Assembly (NCBI RefSeq): GCF_000953825.1
Contig: NZ_BBUL01000082.1
Span: forward strand, 1-64,000
Source of the DNA: Cellvibrio sp. OA-2007
GTDB taxonomy: Bacteria > Pseudomonadota > Gammaproteobacteria > Pseudomonadales > Cellvibrionaceae
Reading direction: 5' to 3'
DNA: 64,000 bases
Shown piece by piece: positions 37,437 through 46,868 of the stretch. The first letter of the stretch is position 1. Every line of letters begins with the position of its first letter. The translations under genes and the position numbers were made by a program. The notes beneath the pieces were generated by a model, which saw only the letters and a program-made list of their open reading frames with translations, made no database searches and had not been told where the DNA came from.

Positions 37437-38222
37437 ATGATCGCCTCTCTCTATGTCAGTAAAACGGGTTTGTCGGCGCAAGACCGGCAGCTCACCACCA
37501 TTTCCAATAATTTGGCGAATACCAGCACCGTCGGTTTTAAGCGTGACCGCGCTGTTTTTGAAGATTTGCTGTATCAAAACCAACGTCAACCGGGTGCGCA
37601 GCAAACGCAAGAAACTCAATTGCCCTCCGGTTTGCAATTGGGTGCCGGTGTGCGTGTTGTTGCCACACAAAAAGAATTTACGCAAGGCAGTTTGCAAGTC
37701 ACTGAACAATCACTTGATGTCGCAATTGATGGGCATGGTTTTTTACAAGTGCTGCAGCCGGATGGAACCATTGCTTATACCCGCAACGGACAGTTGCAAA
37801 TTAATGGCGAAGGGCAATTAGTGAATGCCGATGGTTATTTGTTAGAACCAGCGATTATTGTTCCGGCAGGCGCAAACAAAATAACTATTGGCACCGATGG
37901 CTCGGTCAATGCCTATTCACCTGGCCAGCCAGATCCACAGCAGCTTGGTGATATTACCTTGGCCGATTTTATTAACCACTCCGGTTTGCAGGCGATTGGC
38001 GGCAATTTATTTGTCGAAACCGTAGCGAGCGGTAACCCAGTGCAAGGTACACCCGGTGAAAACGGCTTGGGTGTGATCAAGCAGGGCATGTTGGAAAATT
38101 CCAATGTGGATATAGTTGAAGAAATGGTCAATATGATTACCACGCAGCGCGCTTATGAAATGAATTCCAAAGTGGTATCAACTGCCGATCAGATGTTGCA
38201 GTTTATTACCCAGAATCTTTAA
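37437..38222 (+). CDS. flgG: Flagellar distal rod protein FlgG
   Basis: This 261-residue rod protein has N-terminal LYVSKTGLSAQDRQLTTISNNLANTSTVGFKRD and C-terminal ENSNVDIVEEMVNMITTQRAYEMNSKVVSTADQML, both strongly conserved. FlgG forms the distal rod held in the P and L rings. GAGGAA precedes the ATG. The length matches E. coli FlgG (260). Confidence 0.97.
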   Translation: MIASLYVSKTGLSAQDRQLTTISNNLANTSTVGFKRDRAVFEDLLYQNQRQPGAQQTQETQLPSGLQLGAGVRVVATQKEFTQGSLQVTEQSLDVAIDGHGFLQVLQPDGTIAYTRNGQLQINGEGQLVNADGYLLEPAIIVPAGANKITIGTDGSVNAYSPGQPDPQQLGDITLADFINHSGLQAIGGNLFVETVASGNPVQGTPGENGLGVIKQGMLENSNVDIVEEMVNMITTQRAYEMNSKVVSTADQMLQFITQNL

Positions 38223-38236
38223 TCGGGCGAATTAAT

Positions 38237-38941
38237 ATGCGCACTTTAATGATGAGTAATTCACGCTGGCTAAAACTGATTGCATTCTGGGTAATGCTTA
38301 TCAGTCTTAGCGGTTGTTTTACCAACAAAAAACCAGAGCCGGACGATCCTGCATATGCTCCCACGATTGCGGCCAGCATGCCCGTGCCACAGCGTACTGA
38401 TGGCTCGTTGTATCAAGATGCCTATGGTTTAAATTTATTTAATGATCGCAAGGCACATTTTGTTGGGGATGTAATCACTGTAACTCTGAGTGAGCGCACC
38501 GTATCGAGGAAATCATCTGGCGTTGCTACCGGCAAAAAGAGTGGTGTGAACTTCAATGCCGGTCCATTGTTGGGTGCCAATCCCACCATTAAAGGTAAAG
38601 AATTAACCACCACATTGGAGCAGGACCGCACCTTTGATGGCAGTGCCGATGCCGATCAAAGTAATAGTTTGCAAGGCAATATTACTGTCACAGTTGCTGA
38701 AATTTTGCCAAACGGAAATTTAATCGTGCGCGGTGAAAAGTGGATTACTTTAAATCGCGGTGATGAATTTATTCGGATCAGCGGCATGATTCGCCCAGAT
38801 GATATAGCGCCAGATAACACGATTGTTTCTACCCGTTTGGCCAATGCAAAAATTTCCTACAGTGGTACAGGCGCGTTGGCTGATTCCACTTCCATGGGGT
38901 GGTTGTCGCGCTTCTTTAATAGCGATTTGTGGCCACTGTAA
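38237..38941 (+). CDS. flgH: Flagellar L-ring lipoprotein FlgH
   Basis: This 234-residue outer-membrane lipoprotein has a signal ending in the lipobox LSGC near residues 24-27. The L-ring core runs through DRKAHFVGDVITVTLSERT and, late, ISYSGTGALADSTSMGWLSRFFNSDLWP. It forms the bushing in the outer membrane with FlgI below. It begins 14 bases after flgG. Starts at 38249 or 38252 (the next Met codons) are also possible. Confidence 0.95.
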   Translation: MRTLMMSNSRWLKLIAFWVMLISLSGCFTNKKPEPDDPAYAPTIAASMPVPQRTDGSLYQDAYGLNLFNDRKAHFVGDVITVTLSERTVSRKSSGVATGKKSGVNFNAGPLLGANPTIKGKELTTTLEQDRTFDGSADADQSNSLQGNITVTVAEILPNGNLIVRGEKWITLNRGDEFIRISGMIRPDDIAPDNTIVSTRLANAKISYSGTGALADSTSMGWLSRFFNSDLWPL

Positions 38942-38964
38942 TTTGAGTGAACGAGGTACTTTGT

Positions 38965-40068
38965 ATGCGTAATATCAATCTAGTCATTGTTGCGATTGTG
39001 TTGCTGTGCAGTGCGGCAGCACAGGCAGAACGCATTAAAGATATCGCAAGTGTTGCTGGTGTGCGCGCCAACCAATTAGTGGGTTATGGCTTGGTAGTGG
39101 GCTTAGACGGCACTGGCGACCAAACAACCCAATCACCTTTTACCACCCAATCTTTCAACAGTATGTTGAAGCAATTTGGTATTACCGTACCGGAAGGTGC
39201 GCGGATGCAAATGAAAAATGTGGCAGCGGTGATGATTCAAGCGGAGCTGCCTGCATTTGCCAAGCCAGGTCAAACGCTAGATATCACTGTATCTTCCATT
39301 AGTAATGCAAAAAGTTTGCGCGGTGGCAGTTTGTTGGTGACACCACTTAAGGGATTAGATGGCAAGGTTTACGCAGTTGCTCAAGGCAATTTAGTGGTTG
39401 GTGGCTTGAGCGCATCGGGTAATGACGGCTCAAAAATTACCGTCAATATTCCCAGTGCTGGGCGTATTCCTGGCGGTGCAATTGTCGAGCGGATGGTGGA
39501 AAATAATTTCGCCGGTGGTCAGCCGATTGTATTTAATCTGCATCGCGCCGATTTCACTACCGCCAATGCCTTGGCAAAAAGTATTAATGCTTTATTGGGG
39601 CCAGATGTGGCGCGCCCAATTGATGCTGTGTCGATTATGGTTAGCTCACCCGCGAACCCTGCACAGCGGGTGGACTTTATTTCAATGTTAGAAAACCTGC
39701 AGGTGACCATGGGTGAAGAAGTTGCCAAGGTCATTATCAATTCACGCACCGGCACCATTGTGGTAGGAAAAAATGTGCGTGTGTCACCGGTGGCGGTGAC
39801 GCACGGCAGCCTGACCGTATCGGTAGCTGAAAGTTTGACGGTTAGCCAGCCCAATGCGTTAGCCGATGGCCAAACGGTAGTGGTGCCAAGCAGCAATGTG
39901 CGCGCCGATGAAGAAGTTAACCCTATGTTTAAATTTGCCCCTGGCGCGAATCTGGATGACATAGTGCGGTCGGTTAACAATGTTGGGGCTTCGCCAAGCG
40001 ATTTAATGGCGATTCTTGAGGCGCTAAAACAATCAGGTGCTCTTAAAGCAGAATTGGTGGTGATCTAA
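38965..40068 (+). CDS. flgI: Flagellar P-ring protein FlgI
   Basis: This 367-residue periplasmic ring protein has a cleavable signal (about residues 1-21, ending AAAQAE). The strongly conserved [33 protein letters not shown] follows. I start at ATG 38965 with a GAGG upstream; a GTG at 38947 gives six more residues. It assembles around the rod in peptidoglycan with help from FlgA. Length is normal. Confidence 0.96.
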   Translation: MRNINLVIVAIVLLCSAAAQAERIKDIASVAGVRANQLVGYGLVVGLDGTGDQTTQSPFTTQSFNSMLKQFGITVPEGARMQMKNVAAVMIQAELPAFAKPGQTLDITVSSISNAKSLRGGSLLVTPLKGLDGKVYAVAQGNLVVGGLSASGNDGSKITVNIPSAGRIPGGAIVERMVENNFAGGQPIVFNLHRADFTTANALAKSINALLGPDVARPIDAVSIMVSSPANPAQRVDFISMLENLQVTMGEEVAKVIINSRTGTIVVGKNVRVSPVAVTHGSLTVSVAESLTVSQPNALADGQTVVVPSSNVRADEEVNPMFKFAPGANLDDIVRSVNNVGASPSDLMAILEALKQSGALKAELVVI

Positions 40069-41259
40069 ATGTTACCTATTGATGCAGGTGCCAAAATTTC
40101 TGCGGTGCAGGATTCTTATCTTGACCCTAATTCGCTTAATTCGATTAAAGCAATGGGGCGCGATAAAGATCCGCAAGCATTAAAAGAAGTCGCCAAAAAA
40201 TTTGAAGCCATGTTTGTGCAACAAATGTTAAAAACCATGCGCGAAGCGAATGAAGCGTTTGGTGAAGGCAACTACTTTGATAGTCAAACAACACGCTTTC
40301 ATCGCGATATGCTCGATCAGCAAATGGTACTTAATCTAACCAGTGGCCGTGGCATAGGTTTGGCTGATCATTTTTATAAACAAATGTTGCAAAACTATGG
40401 TGCTGGTATGAAACCGGAATCTGGCGCAGCAGGGTCATCAATGCAGGATATAAGCGGCATGCTGGATCATGCTGTGGAATATAAAAAAGCCAGTAATGCA
40501 GATGTTGGTGTGGTGAATACAGATGACTTGGATAATTGGATCAACGACTTTATTCGCATGAGCGATAACGCCCAGTTGCAAACAGTTTTGTCGGAAGCTG
40601 AATCAGATCAGCAAGTTCAGCTACCGGTTCACTACGGTATTCCTCATCTTCTCGCCAACAAAATAATGACGGGTAGCCAGCGCGCAGGACAAAAGGCCAG
40701 TATCAGCAGCACCCAAGAAAATTTTGTCATGCTGTTGAAACCTCATGCTGAAAAAGCAGCAGCTGAGTTGAACATTAGCCCCGAGGTGTTAATTGCTCAG
40801 GTCGCGTTAGAAACGGGCTGGGGCAAACATGTGATTCACAATAAGCAAGGCGAGAATAGTTTTAATTTGTTCAACATCAAAACCGGCAGCCAGTGGCAGG
40901 GCGACAAAGTCAATGTTGCTACGCTTGAATACCGCGATGGCATTGCCGTGAATGAAAAGGCCGATTTTCGCAAATACCGCGATTATGCCGATAGTTTTTC
41001 TGACTATGTGCGCTTAATGAAAAATAGTTCGCGTTACGAGAAAGTATTGCAGCAGGGAACCGATTCGGCTGGTTACGCAGAGGCTTTGCAGTCAGCTGGT
41101 TATGCGACTGACCCTGAGTACGCGAAAAAAATAAAACAGCTTTTAAATACTGATGCGATTAAATCATTGCGTGAGTTAAGCCCGCTTGATGAGGTAAAAA
41201 CCACGGCGCAATCTATTCTCTCTTTAGCGACGGCTGCGCGCCGTCAATTAGTGGAGTAA
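40069..41259 (+). CDS. flgJ: Rod scaffold and peptidoglycan hydrolase FlgJ
   Basis: This 396-residue bifunctional protein has an N-terminal rod-scaffold domain (about residues 35-110: KEVAKKFEAMFVQQMLKTMREANEAF). After a long linker, a C-terminal GH73-type glucosaminidase domain (about 220-375) carries the catalytic Glu in QVALETGWGKHV. It cuts peptidoglycan for rod passage. The ATG directly follows the flgI stop codon, so translation is probably coupled. It is longer than E. coli FlgJ (313), mostly in the linker. Confidence 0.95.
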   Translation: MLPIDAGAKISAVQDSYLDPNSLNSIKAMGRDKDPQALKEVAKKFEAMFVQQMLKTMREANEAFGEGNYFDSQTTRFHRDMLDQQMVLNLTSGRGIGLADHFYKQMLQNYGAGMKPESGAAGSSMQDISGMLDHAVEYKKASNADVGVVNTDDLDNWINDFIRMSDNAQLQTVLSEAESDQQVQLPVHYGIPHLLANKIMTGSQRAGQKASISSTQENFVMLLKPHAEKAAAELNISPEVLIAQVALETGWGKHVIHNKQGENSFNLFNIKTGSQWQGDKVNVATLEYRDGIAVNEKADFRKYRDYADSFSDYVRLMKNSSRYEKVLQQGTDSAGYAEALQSAGYATDPEYAKKIKQLLNTDAIKSLRELSPLDEVKTTAQSILSLATAARRQLVE

Positions 41260-41263
41260 TCCT

Positions 41264-44062
41264 ATGTCAGGTCTCCTCTCAAATGCTATTTCTGGATTGC
41301 AGGCAAGCCAAAATGCCCTACGCACGGCAGGGCACAATATTTCCAATGCTAATACGGCAGGTTATTCGCGTCAGGAAGTTAACTACGTTACTCGCCCAGA
41401 GCAAAACATTGGTGGCGCTGGTTTTATTGGTTCCGGTGTTACAACCCAATCTATTGAACGTGTGGTGAGTGAGTTTGCTACAGCACAGTTGCGCTTGGAT
41501 TCCTCGACGTTTAATCAGCTGAATAAATTCAACACTAATATTGGCAAGGTAGATAAGTTATTTGCGGATGTTAGTACCGGTTTGGCTGGTGCATTACAAA
41601 CGTTTTTTGCATCTATGCAAAATGGCGCGAACGATCCAGCCTCCACCCCGGGTCGGCAACTTATTGTGACTGAAGCGGAGAGTCTGAGTGTTCGATTTAA
41701 TAATTTACATCAGCGTTTAACCGATATTGAAAGTTCGGTTAATGGTGAGGTGAGAACTGTTACCGCACAAATGAATTCATTGGCCAGCTCCATTGCATCG
41801 CTAAATCAAGCAATTGGCGAGCAGCGCGCATCGGGCAGCGGTAATCCACCCAATGATTTGTTGGATAAGCGCGATGAAACCTTGCGTCAACTCTCTGAAT
41901 TGGTATCACTGCAAGTGGTTAATCAAGGTGATGGCGATGTAAATGTCTTTATTGGCAATGGTCAGCCTTTGGTAATTGGCACTAAAGCCAGCGTATTTAG
42001 TGTGACCAATGATGGAAAAATGCAGCTAACCGGCAATAATTCTAATGCCGACGTCACCGCGCAAATATCGGGTGGACAGATTGGCGGGTTGTTGCATTTT
42101 CGCAGTGAAGTATTACAGCCTTCGATGAATGAATTAGGGCGTATTGCACTAACTATGGCTGATCAGTTTAATACTCAGCAGCAAGAGGGTATTGACCTTG
42201 ATGGCGACTATGGCCAACGGATGTTTGGCGATATTAATGATCCGGTTTTGGCAGCTAACCGCGTGGCCCATGGTTCCAATGCGCAGCCTTATGATCGCGT
42301 AATTTCCGTCACCATTGATGACACCAATAAATTAACTACCAGTGATTACCGTTTTGAAATTGCGCCTGGTTCCAGCAATTATTTGGTGACGCGCCTGTCA
42401 GATAAAACCGTCGTAGAGCAGGGTACTCTATCGGGTGCTTACCCGGCAAAAATTTCATTTGACGGTGTCAGCATCAACTTGACTAGCGGTTCATTTCAGG
42501 GAGGCGATAGTTTTACTATTCAGCCCACCAAAAATGGTTCGCGCGATATTCGCTCAGAAATTAAACGCCCGGAAGATATTGCATTTGCATCGCCCATACG
42601 TACGGCAGGCAGCACCAGTAATTCAGGTAGCGGTCTTATCAGTGCGGGCGAAGTATTAAGTCTGGTGGATCAAAACGGTAATCGCTTGCCCGCTTTTGCA
42701 AATCCAAAAACATTATCACCGCCGATTCTAATTCGCTTCACCTCTGAAACAACCTATGAAGTGTTGGACAATAGCGACCCGGCTAATCCTAAAGATTTGG
42801 TTCCCGCCATGCGCGACCAAACCTTTATTCCCGGTGCCAACAACAATATTTTTACGACTGATATTGGTGAGACGCGGGTGACTGGAAAGGGAGAGCGGGT
42901 TGGTTTGCCTGAAGGGCGCCTTGTGCAAACAATTGATCCTCTCTCCGTGCCTGCAGGTTTGGCGATGACGGCGGCGAGTTTGCCGCAGGCAAACGGTTAT
43001 TTAGCGGAGCAATTAAATTTTACTTTTAAAAATCCGGATACCGGATCGATTAGTAATCGAACCATCACTACAGTATCGGGTGCATCTGCTATGCAAACCG
43101 CGGCGCAGATCAGTGCGTTGCCAGGGGTGACCGCTAATGCAGTGACAACGGCAACAATTACCGATATTAATTTTGATCCATCCACCTACGCGCCCCCATT
43201 ACAGTTGTCTGTAAATGGTGAAAATCTATTGGAATACAATCCGTCACTTACTGCATTTGGTTTTGATGTGCCCGATCCAAATCTGGATGAGGCGGGTTTC
43301 AATACCTATTTAGCAAATCGCATTAATTCGAATTCCAATTTAAAAACCTTGGGTTTTTATGCGCAAAGCGGTAGTAATCCTGTTACGGGTGCGCCGGAGT
43401 TGCGAATTGTTGCATCTTCCGGTGTCAACATTGATATTCGCTTAAAAGCATCAAACGGTGCGACGAATTCAATTGATGTGAACGACAGTAACGGCAACCC
43501 GAATGTCCGCTTGATGGGTATGGATGCAGGCGGCGGGGAGCAAAGTGCGATTACGGTGGGCGGCCGGATTGATATCACCATGGCCAACGGCATTAGCCTG
43601 CAAACCTCGCCTACTAATAGCCCGCTCTTTGGCGATAGTAGCTTGGCGACGTTTGCGCAATCTTCTTTTATTGGTTATCAAGCCGCCATTAACGGGCAAC
43701 CTAAAGCAGGTGATACGTTCACTATAGGTTTTAATACCAATGGTAAAAATGATAACCGCAACGCATTGTTAATGGTCGCACTGGAAACTCAATCGACTAT
43801 GCAAGATGGCACCATGAGTTTTGGTGATGGTTATGGAAAGCTGGTTGAAGAAGTGGGAACTAAAAGTAGCCTTTCAAAAATTAATACCGAAGCCAGCAAA
43901 AGTTTATTAGAGCAAAGCCAAACCATGCGCGACCAAATTTCCGGTGTAAATTTAGATGAAGAAGCAGCTGATTTAATTAAGTTTCAACAGCTTTATCAGG
44001 CTAATGCGCAGGTTATTTCGGTCGCGCGAGAATTGTTTGATACCTTGCTTAATTCTCTCTAG
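41264..44062 (+). CDS. flgK: Hook-filament junction protein FlgK (HAP1), unusually long
   Basis: This 932-residue protein is much longer than E. coli FlgK (about 547). N-terminal core MSGLLSNAISGLQASQNALRTAGHNISNANTAGYSRQ and C-terminal core GVNLDEEAADLIKFQQLYQANAQVISVARELFDTLL are standard. The inserted outer domain spans about residues 330-830 and is rich in Asn, Ser, Thr, Gly and Asp with no transmembrane segments. GGAG precedes the ATG, four bases after flgJ. Its likely chaperone FlgN is encoded upstream. Confidence 0.95.
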   Translation: MSGLLSNAISGLQASQNALRTAGHNISNANTAGYSRQEVNYVTRPEQNIGGAGFIGSGVTTQSIERVVSEFATAQLRLDSSTFNQLNKFNTNIGKVDKLFADVSTGLAGALQTFFASMQNGANDPASTPGRQLIVTEAESLSVRFNNLHQRLTDIESSVNGEVRTVTAQMNSLASSIASLNQAIGEQRASGSGNPPNDLLDKRDETLRQLSELVSLQVVNQGDGDVNVFIGNGQPLVIGTKASVFSVTNDGKMQLTGNNSNADVTAQISGGQIGGLLHFRSEVLQPSMNELGRIALTMADQFNTQQQEGIDLDGDYGQRMFGDINDPVLAANRVAHGSNAQPYDRVISVTIDDTNKLTTSDYRFEIAPGSSNYLVTRLSDKTVVEQGTLSGAYPAKISFDGVSINLTSGSFQGGDSFTIQPTKNGSRDIRSEIKRPEDIAFASPIRTAGSTSNSGSGLISAGEVLSLVDQNGNRLPAFANPKTLSPPILIRFTSETTYEVLDNSDPANPKDLVPAMRDQTFIPGANNNIFTTDIGETRVTGKGERVGLPEGRLVQTIDPLSVPAGLAMTAASLPQANGYLAEQLNFTFKNPDTGSISNRTITTVSGASAMQTAAQISALPGVTANAVTTATITDINFDPSTYAPPLQLSVNGENLLEYNPSLTAFGFDVPDPNLDEAGFNTYLANRINSNSNLKTLGFYAQSGSNPVTGAPELRIVASSGVNIDIRLKASNGATNSIDVNDSNGNPNVRLMGMDAGGGEQSAITVGGRIDITMANGISLQTSPTNSPLFGDSSLATFAQSSFIGYQAAINGQPKAGDTFTIGFNTNGKNDNRNALLMVALETQSTMQDGTMSFGDGYGKLVEEVGTKSSLSKINTEASKSLLEQSQTMRDQISGVNLDEEAADLIKFQQLYQANAQVISVARELFDTLLNSL

Positions 44063-44127
44063 CTCTAGCGCTTTGAGCTGGTTCTCTCTGTATATCTGTT
44101 TTATTCAACTGTGGCTTATTTCTCAAT

Positions 44128-44152
44128 TGCCTCCGGTATTTATCCGGAGGCA
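44128..44152 (+). terminator. Hairpin after flgK, possible attenuating terminator
   Basis: Perfect nine-base arms TGCCTCCGG (44128-44136) and CCGGAGGCA (44144-44152) enclose a seven-base loop. No T-run follows, so full termination is doubtful; an mRNA 3'-end stabiliser is an alternative. Confidence 0.4.
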
Positions 44153-44215
44153 CGAATATTGTTTCGTTATGAAAAGTTGGAGTGCTTTGTGCATTACTAC
44201 GGTATGAGCACCAGT

Positions 44216-44232
44216 GTGGGCAAACTATTGCC
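44216..44232 (+). promoter_or_regulatory. Sigma-54 type promoter candidate for flgL
   Basis: TGTGGGCAAACTATTGCCG: GG at 44218-44219, ten bases, GC at 44230-44231, with a good -12 TTGC but a weaker -24 (TGGGCA instead of TGGCAC). It lies 37 bases before flgL. Confidence 0.5.
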
Positions 44233-44268
44233 GCCTTGCAAAAAATACCGTTAAAGCGGGAGTAAATA

Positions 44269-46176
44269 ATGCGTATCTCTACCTCACAAATTTACAATAT
44301 CGCCACTTTGGGTATTAGCCAGGCACAAACTGCCCTCGCGAAAACACAAGAGCAATTGTCGACGGGTAAGCGCGTGCTTTCACCGGCAGATGACCCAGTT
44401 GCGGCAACGGCCATATTGCAATTAAATCAGGAGTTGGCGCGCACAGAACAATATAAAAAGAACGTCGATGTGGCCGACAACAGTTTGGATTTGGAAGAAA
44501 CCAATCTGCAATCCATTGTGGACTTAGTGCAGAAAATGCGCACGATTGCGGTATCCGCAGGTAATACTGCGGTAATGACCCGAGAGAACTATTTGTCTCT
44601 CGCGGCGGAAGTAGATACACGCATTGCAGAGCTTGTTAATTTACAAAATACGCGCAATGCCTCTGGGCAATATATTTTTGCTGGCTATCAGAGTGATACT
44701 AAGCCTTTTGTGAGTGATGGTGGCGGTAATTATTCTTACCTTGGCGATGAGGGGCAGCTGCGTTTGCAGGCATCTGCATCGGTTAGTGTGGCGGTGAGCG
44801 ATTCCGGGAAAAGATTATTTGTCGATATCCCCAGTGGCCACAATACATTTACAACATCCGCCAACCCTAGCAATAAAGCTGTTCCTCCCGCACTGATATC
44901 AGTAGGTCAAGTCTTTGATCAGCAAGAATTTGACAAGTTGTATCCTAATGATTTAGTGGTGACCTTTACCAAATCAGGCTCTACCGTTAATTTTACGGTG
45001 AGCGAGCGCGCCTCGGGTAAGCAGCTGCTAGTGAATCAGCCTTATATGGCAGGACAGGATATAGAGGTGGCAGGCGCGCGCTTTAAAATTCTTGGCAATC
45101 CTTATCCGGGTGAATCGGCCATTGCTGGCACCATACCGTTTGATGTGGCTGCGCCAGTAAGCGCCATTAATCCGGGTGATACATTGCGCATTACCGTGGG
45201 TGGCAAAACGGAGGAGTTTACTTTTCCCGCAGGTGTTGTAGCTGGTGATACTACCGGGTTTGTTGCAGCATTAAACAATGGCGCAGCAGTGCCGCCTGCG
45301 CTGCCTACGGGCAATGCAGCAAGATTGGCAAATTTAGGCATTAGTGTTGATGCGGCAGGCTTCTCGAGTGCAACAGGGTTAAATATTACGTTGACCGATG
45401 GTGTGGGTACTAGCGCTGCAGCCATGATGGGCGCAAACGGTACTCGTTCAGTGAACATGCCTTTTCCTGTTGCTCCTGCCACTATTACACCACACGATTT
45501 TTCTACTGCACCGGCGAGTTTTCAAATAGAAGTAAATGGTAAAACTGAAACGCTGACATTTAATCAAAACATTACGAATCAAACTCAGCTGGCGGCAGCT
45601 TTTAATGACCCTGCCAATGCGGCACAACTAGTGCGTTTGGGTTTATCTGTTACCGATAAAGGTATTATTTCTAACAATAATTCCACTATCACCGTTAAAG
45701 GTGGTAATACTTTTCTGGATGGTGTGATGGGTTTTGCTACCCAAGGTGACGGCAGTAAATCTACTCGTGGAGTGTTGGTGAAACCTGGCGATAGTTTTTT
45801 TATCGACTCGTCAGATAAGCAGGCGCTGCTCACTACGCTTTCGCGCTTTAGTGAGGCAATGAAAAATGTCGTCGATACGCCAGAGAGTAAGGAGGAGCTA
45901 GGTAAGCTTGTTGCTAAAACCCTAACCAATCTAACGAACGTGGTTACTAATTTGGTTGCGGTACAGGGTGAGGTGGGGGCACGCTTGAATACCTTGGAGA
46001 GTTCGGCATCATTAAACTTGGATATTATTTTATTTACCCAGACCACGTTATCTAATTTGGAAAGCGTGGATGTTGCAGAAGCGACTATACGCCTATCAAT
46101 GCAGTCGCTAATTTTAAATGCCTCCCAGCAAAGCTTTGCTAAAGTCAGTCAGTTAACATTGTTCAGCTATTTATAG
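44269..46176 (+). CDS. flgL: Hook-filament junction protein FlgL (HAP3), unusually long
   Basis: This 635-residue protein is about twice E. coli FlgL (317). The N-terminal core ISTSQIYNIATLGISQAQTALAKTQEQLSTGKRVLSPADD is standard, and so is the C-terminal bundle. Two related stretches of about 95 residues, near 295-395 and 412-500, share GKTE-x-TF and R-L-x-x-L-G-[IL]-S-V patterns and look like an internal duplication. GGGAG precedes the ATG. It may have its own promoter, since a 206-base gap with a hairpin separates it from flgK. Confidence 0.94.
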   Translation: MRISTSQIYNIATLGISQAQTALAKTQEQLSTGKRVLSPADDPVAATAILQLNQELARTEQYKKNVDVADNSLDLEETNLQSIVDLVQKMRTIAVSAGNTAVMTRENYLSLAAEVDTRIAELVNLQNTRNASGQYIFAGYQSDTKPFVSDGGGNYSYLGDEGQLRLQASASVSVAVSDSGKRLFVDIPSGHNTFTTSANPSNKAVPPALISVGQVFDQQEFDKLYPNDLVVTFTKSGSTVNFTVSERASGKQLLVNQPYMAGQDIEVAGARFKILGNPYPGESAIAGTIPFDVAAPVSAINPGDTLRITVGGKTEEFTFPAGVVAGDTTGFVAALNNGAAVPPALPTGNAARLANLGISVDAAGFSSATGLNITLTDGVGTSAAAMMGANGTRSVNMPFPVAPATITPHDFSTAPASFQIEVNGKTETLTFNQNITNQTQLAAAFNDPANAAQLVRLGLSVTDKGIISNNNSTITVKGGNTFLDGVMGFATQGDGSKSTRGVLVKPGDSFFIDSSDKQALLTTLSRFSEAMKNVVDTPESKEELGKLVAKTLTNLTNVVTNLVAVQGEVGARLNTLESSASLNLDIILFTQTTLSNLESVDVAEATIRLSMQSLILNASQQSFAKVSQLTLFSYL

Positions 46177-46327
46177 TTTCTTTTGGTTATTGGGAGTTTT
46201 TGCGCATCTTCTTCTATTGAATGAGTGCCGTTGGGGGCTTGAAATCTCTTCGGCTGATTCATTATCTTTTGCTAATCTTGAGATATGGCGTTAGTCTGCT
46301 GTTGACTCACTATGAAGAGCTGTATTT

Positions 46328-46654
46328 ATGGATATTGATCCCCTGTTAGATCCACTTACCCGCGCACTCAGTCAGTCCCACGCATTGTTATCCCTTGCCC
46401 AGGCGGGCGATTGGGAATCCTTTGAGACATTGGTGCAGCAGCGTCAACAAGGGTTGCTGTCGCTAAATGATCACGAATATTTGGAATCCTTGGCACAAGC
46501 CGATTTAGAAGCAAAAGCGGCTGATGTGATTCAGGAAATCCAGACCATCAATAAGACTCTTGCCGAACTTGCTGAGTCTCATCGAGAAAATGCAGCGTCA
46601 GAATTACGTCAAAATAATCGTACCGCAAAGGCCATAGATGCCTACGGGCAGTAA
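46328..46654 (+). CDS. FliT-like flagellar export chaperone
   Basis: This 108-residue, helical, acidic protein has a predicted coil at about residues 60-95. The pattern (ALSQSHALLSLAQAGDWESFETLVQQRQQGL, later QEIQTINKTLAELAESHRENAASELRQ) fits the FliT family, whose members hold the filament cap FliD unfolded for export. Here it lies between flgL and fliC1 rather than after fliS, its usual place. Similarity is fold-level and I judge it probable, not certain. GAAGAG precedes the ATG. Confidence 0.7.
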   Translation: MDIDPLLDPLTRALSQSHALLSLAQAGDWESFETLVQQRQQGLLSLNDHEYLESLAQADLEAKAADVIQEIQTINKTLAELAESHRENAASELRQNNRTAKAIDAYGQ

Positions 46655-46742
46655 TTTGACGTGGCCTGTTGTTTTATAACTGTTTTAAACGTTTTTTGTC
46701 TTTTACTGCTATAAATAATTGGGTTCTGCAATAAAAAAACGC

Positions 46743-46769
46743 TAAAGCTACTCCGGAATGTGTCGATAA
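46743..46769 (+). promoter_or_regulatory. Sigma-28 (FliA) promoter of fliC1
   Basis: TAAAGCTA, 11 bases, GTCGATAA. Thirteen of sixteen consensus positions match. It lies 99 bases before the fliC1 ATG. Confidence 0.8.
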
Positions 46770-46806
46770 CCTGTTTAGAAGTGCTGATTAGTCCGTTGTT
46801 CTCAGA

Positions 46807-46829
46807 CTTCATCAACCGACTTGTTATAG
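46807..46829 (+). promoter_or_regulatory. Flagellin leader element, copy 1
   Basis: The 23-base stretch begins CTTCATCA, has CG in its centre, and ends CTTGTTATAG. It ends 39 bases before the fliC1 ATG. The same pattern occurs 41 bases before the fliC2 ATG (49749-49771), with five differences. It would be in the mRNA leader. Confidence 0.55.
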
Positions 46830-46868
46830 CAGCCAGACTGCACAAGACATTAACTCTGGAGATTCATC

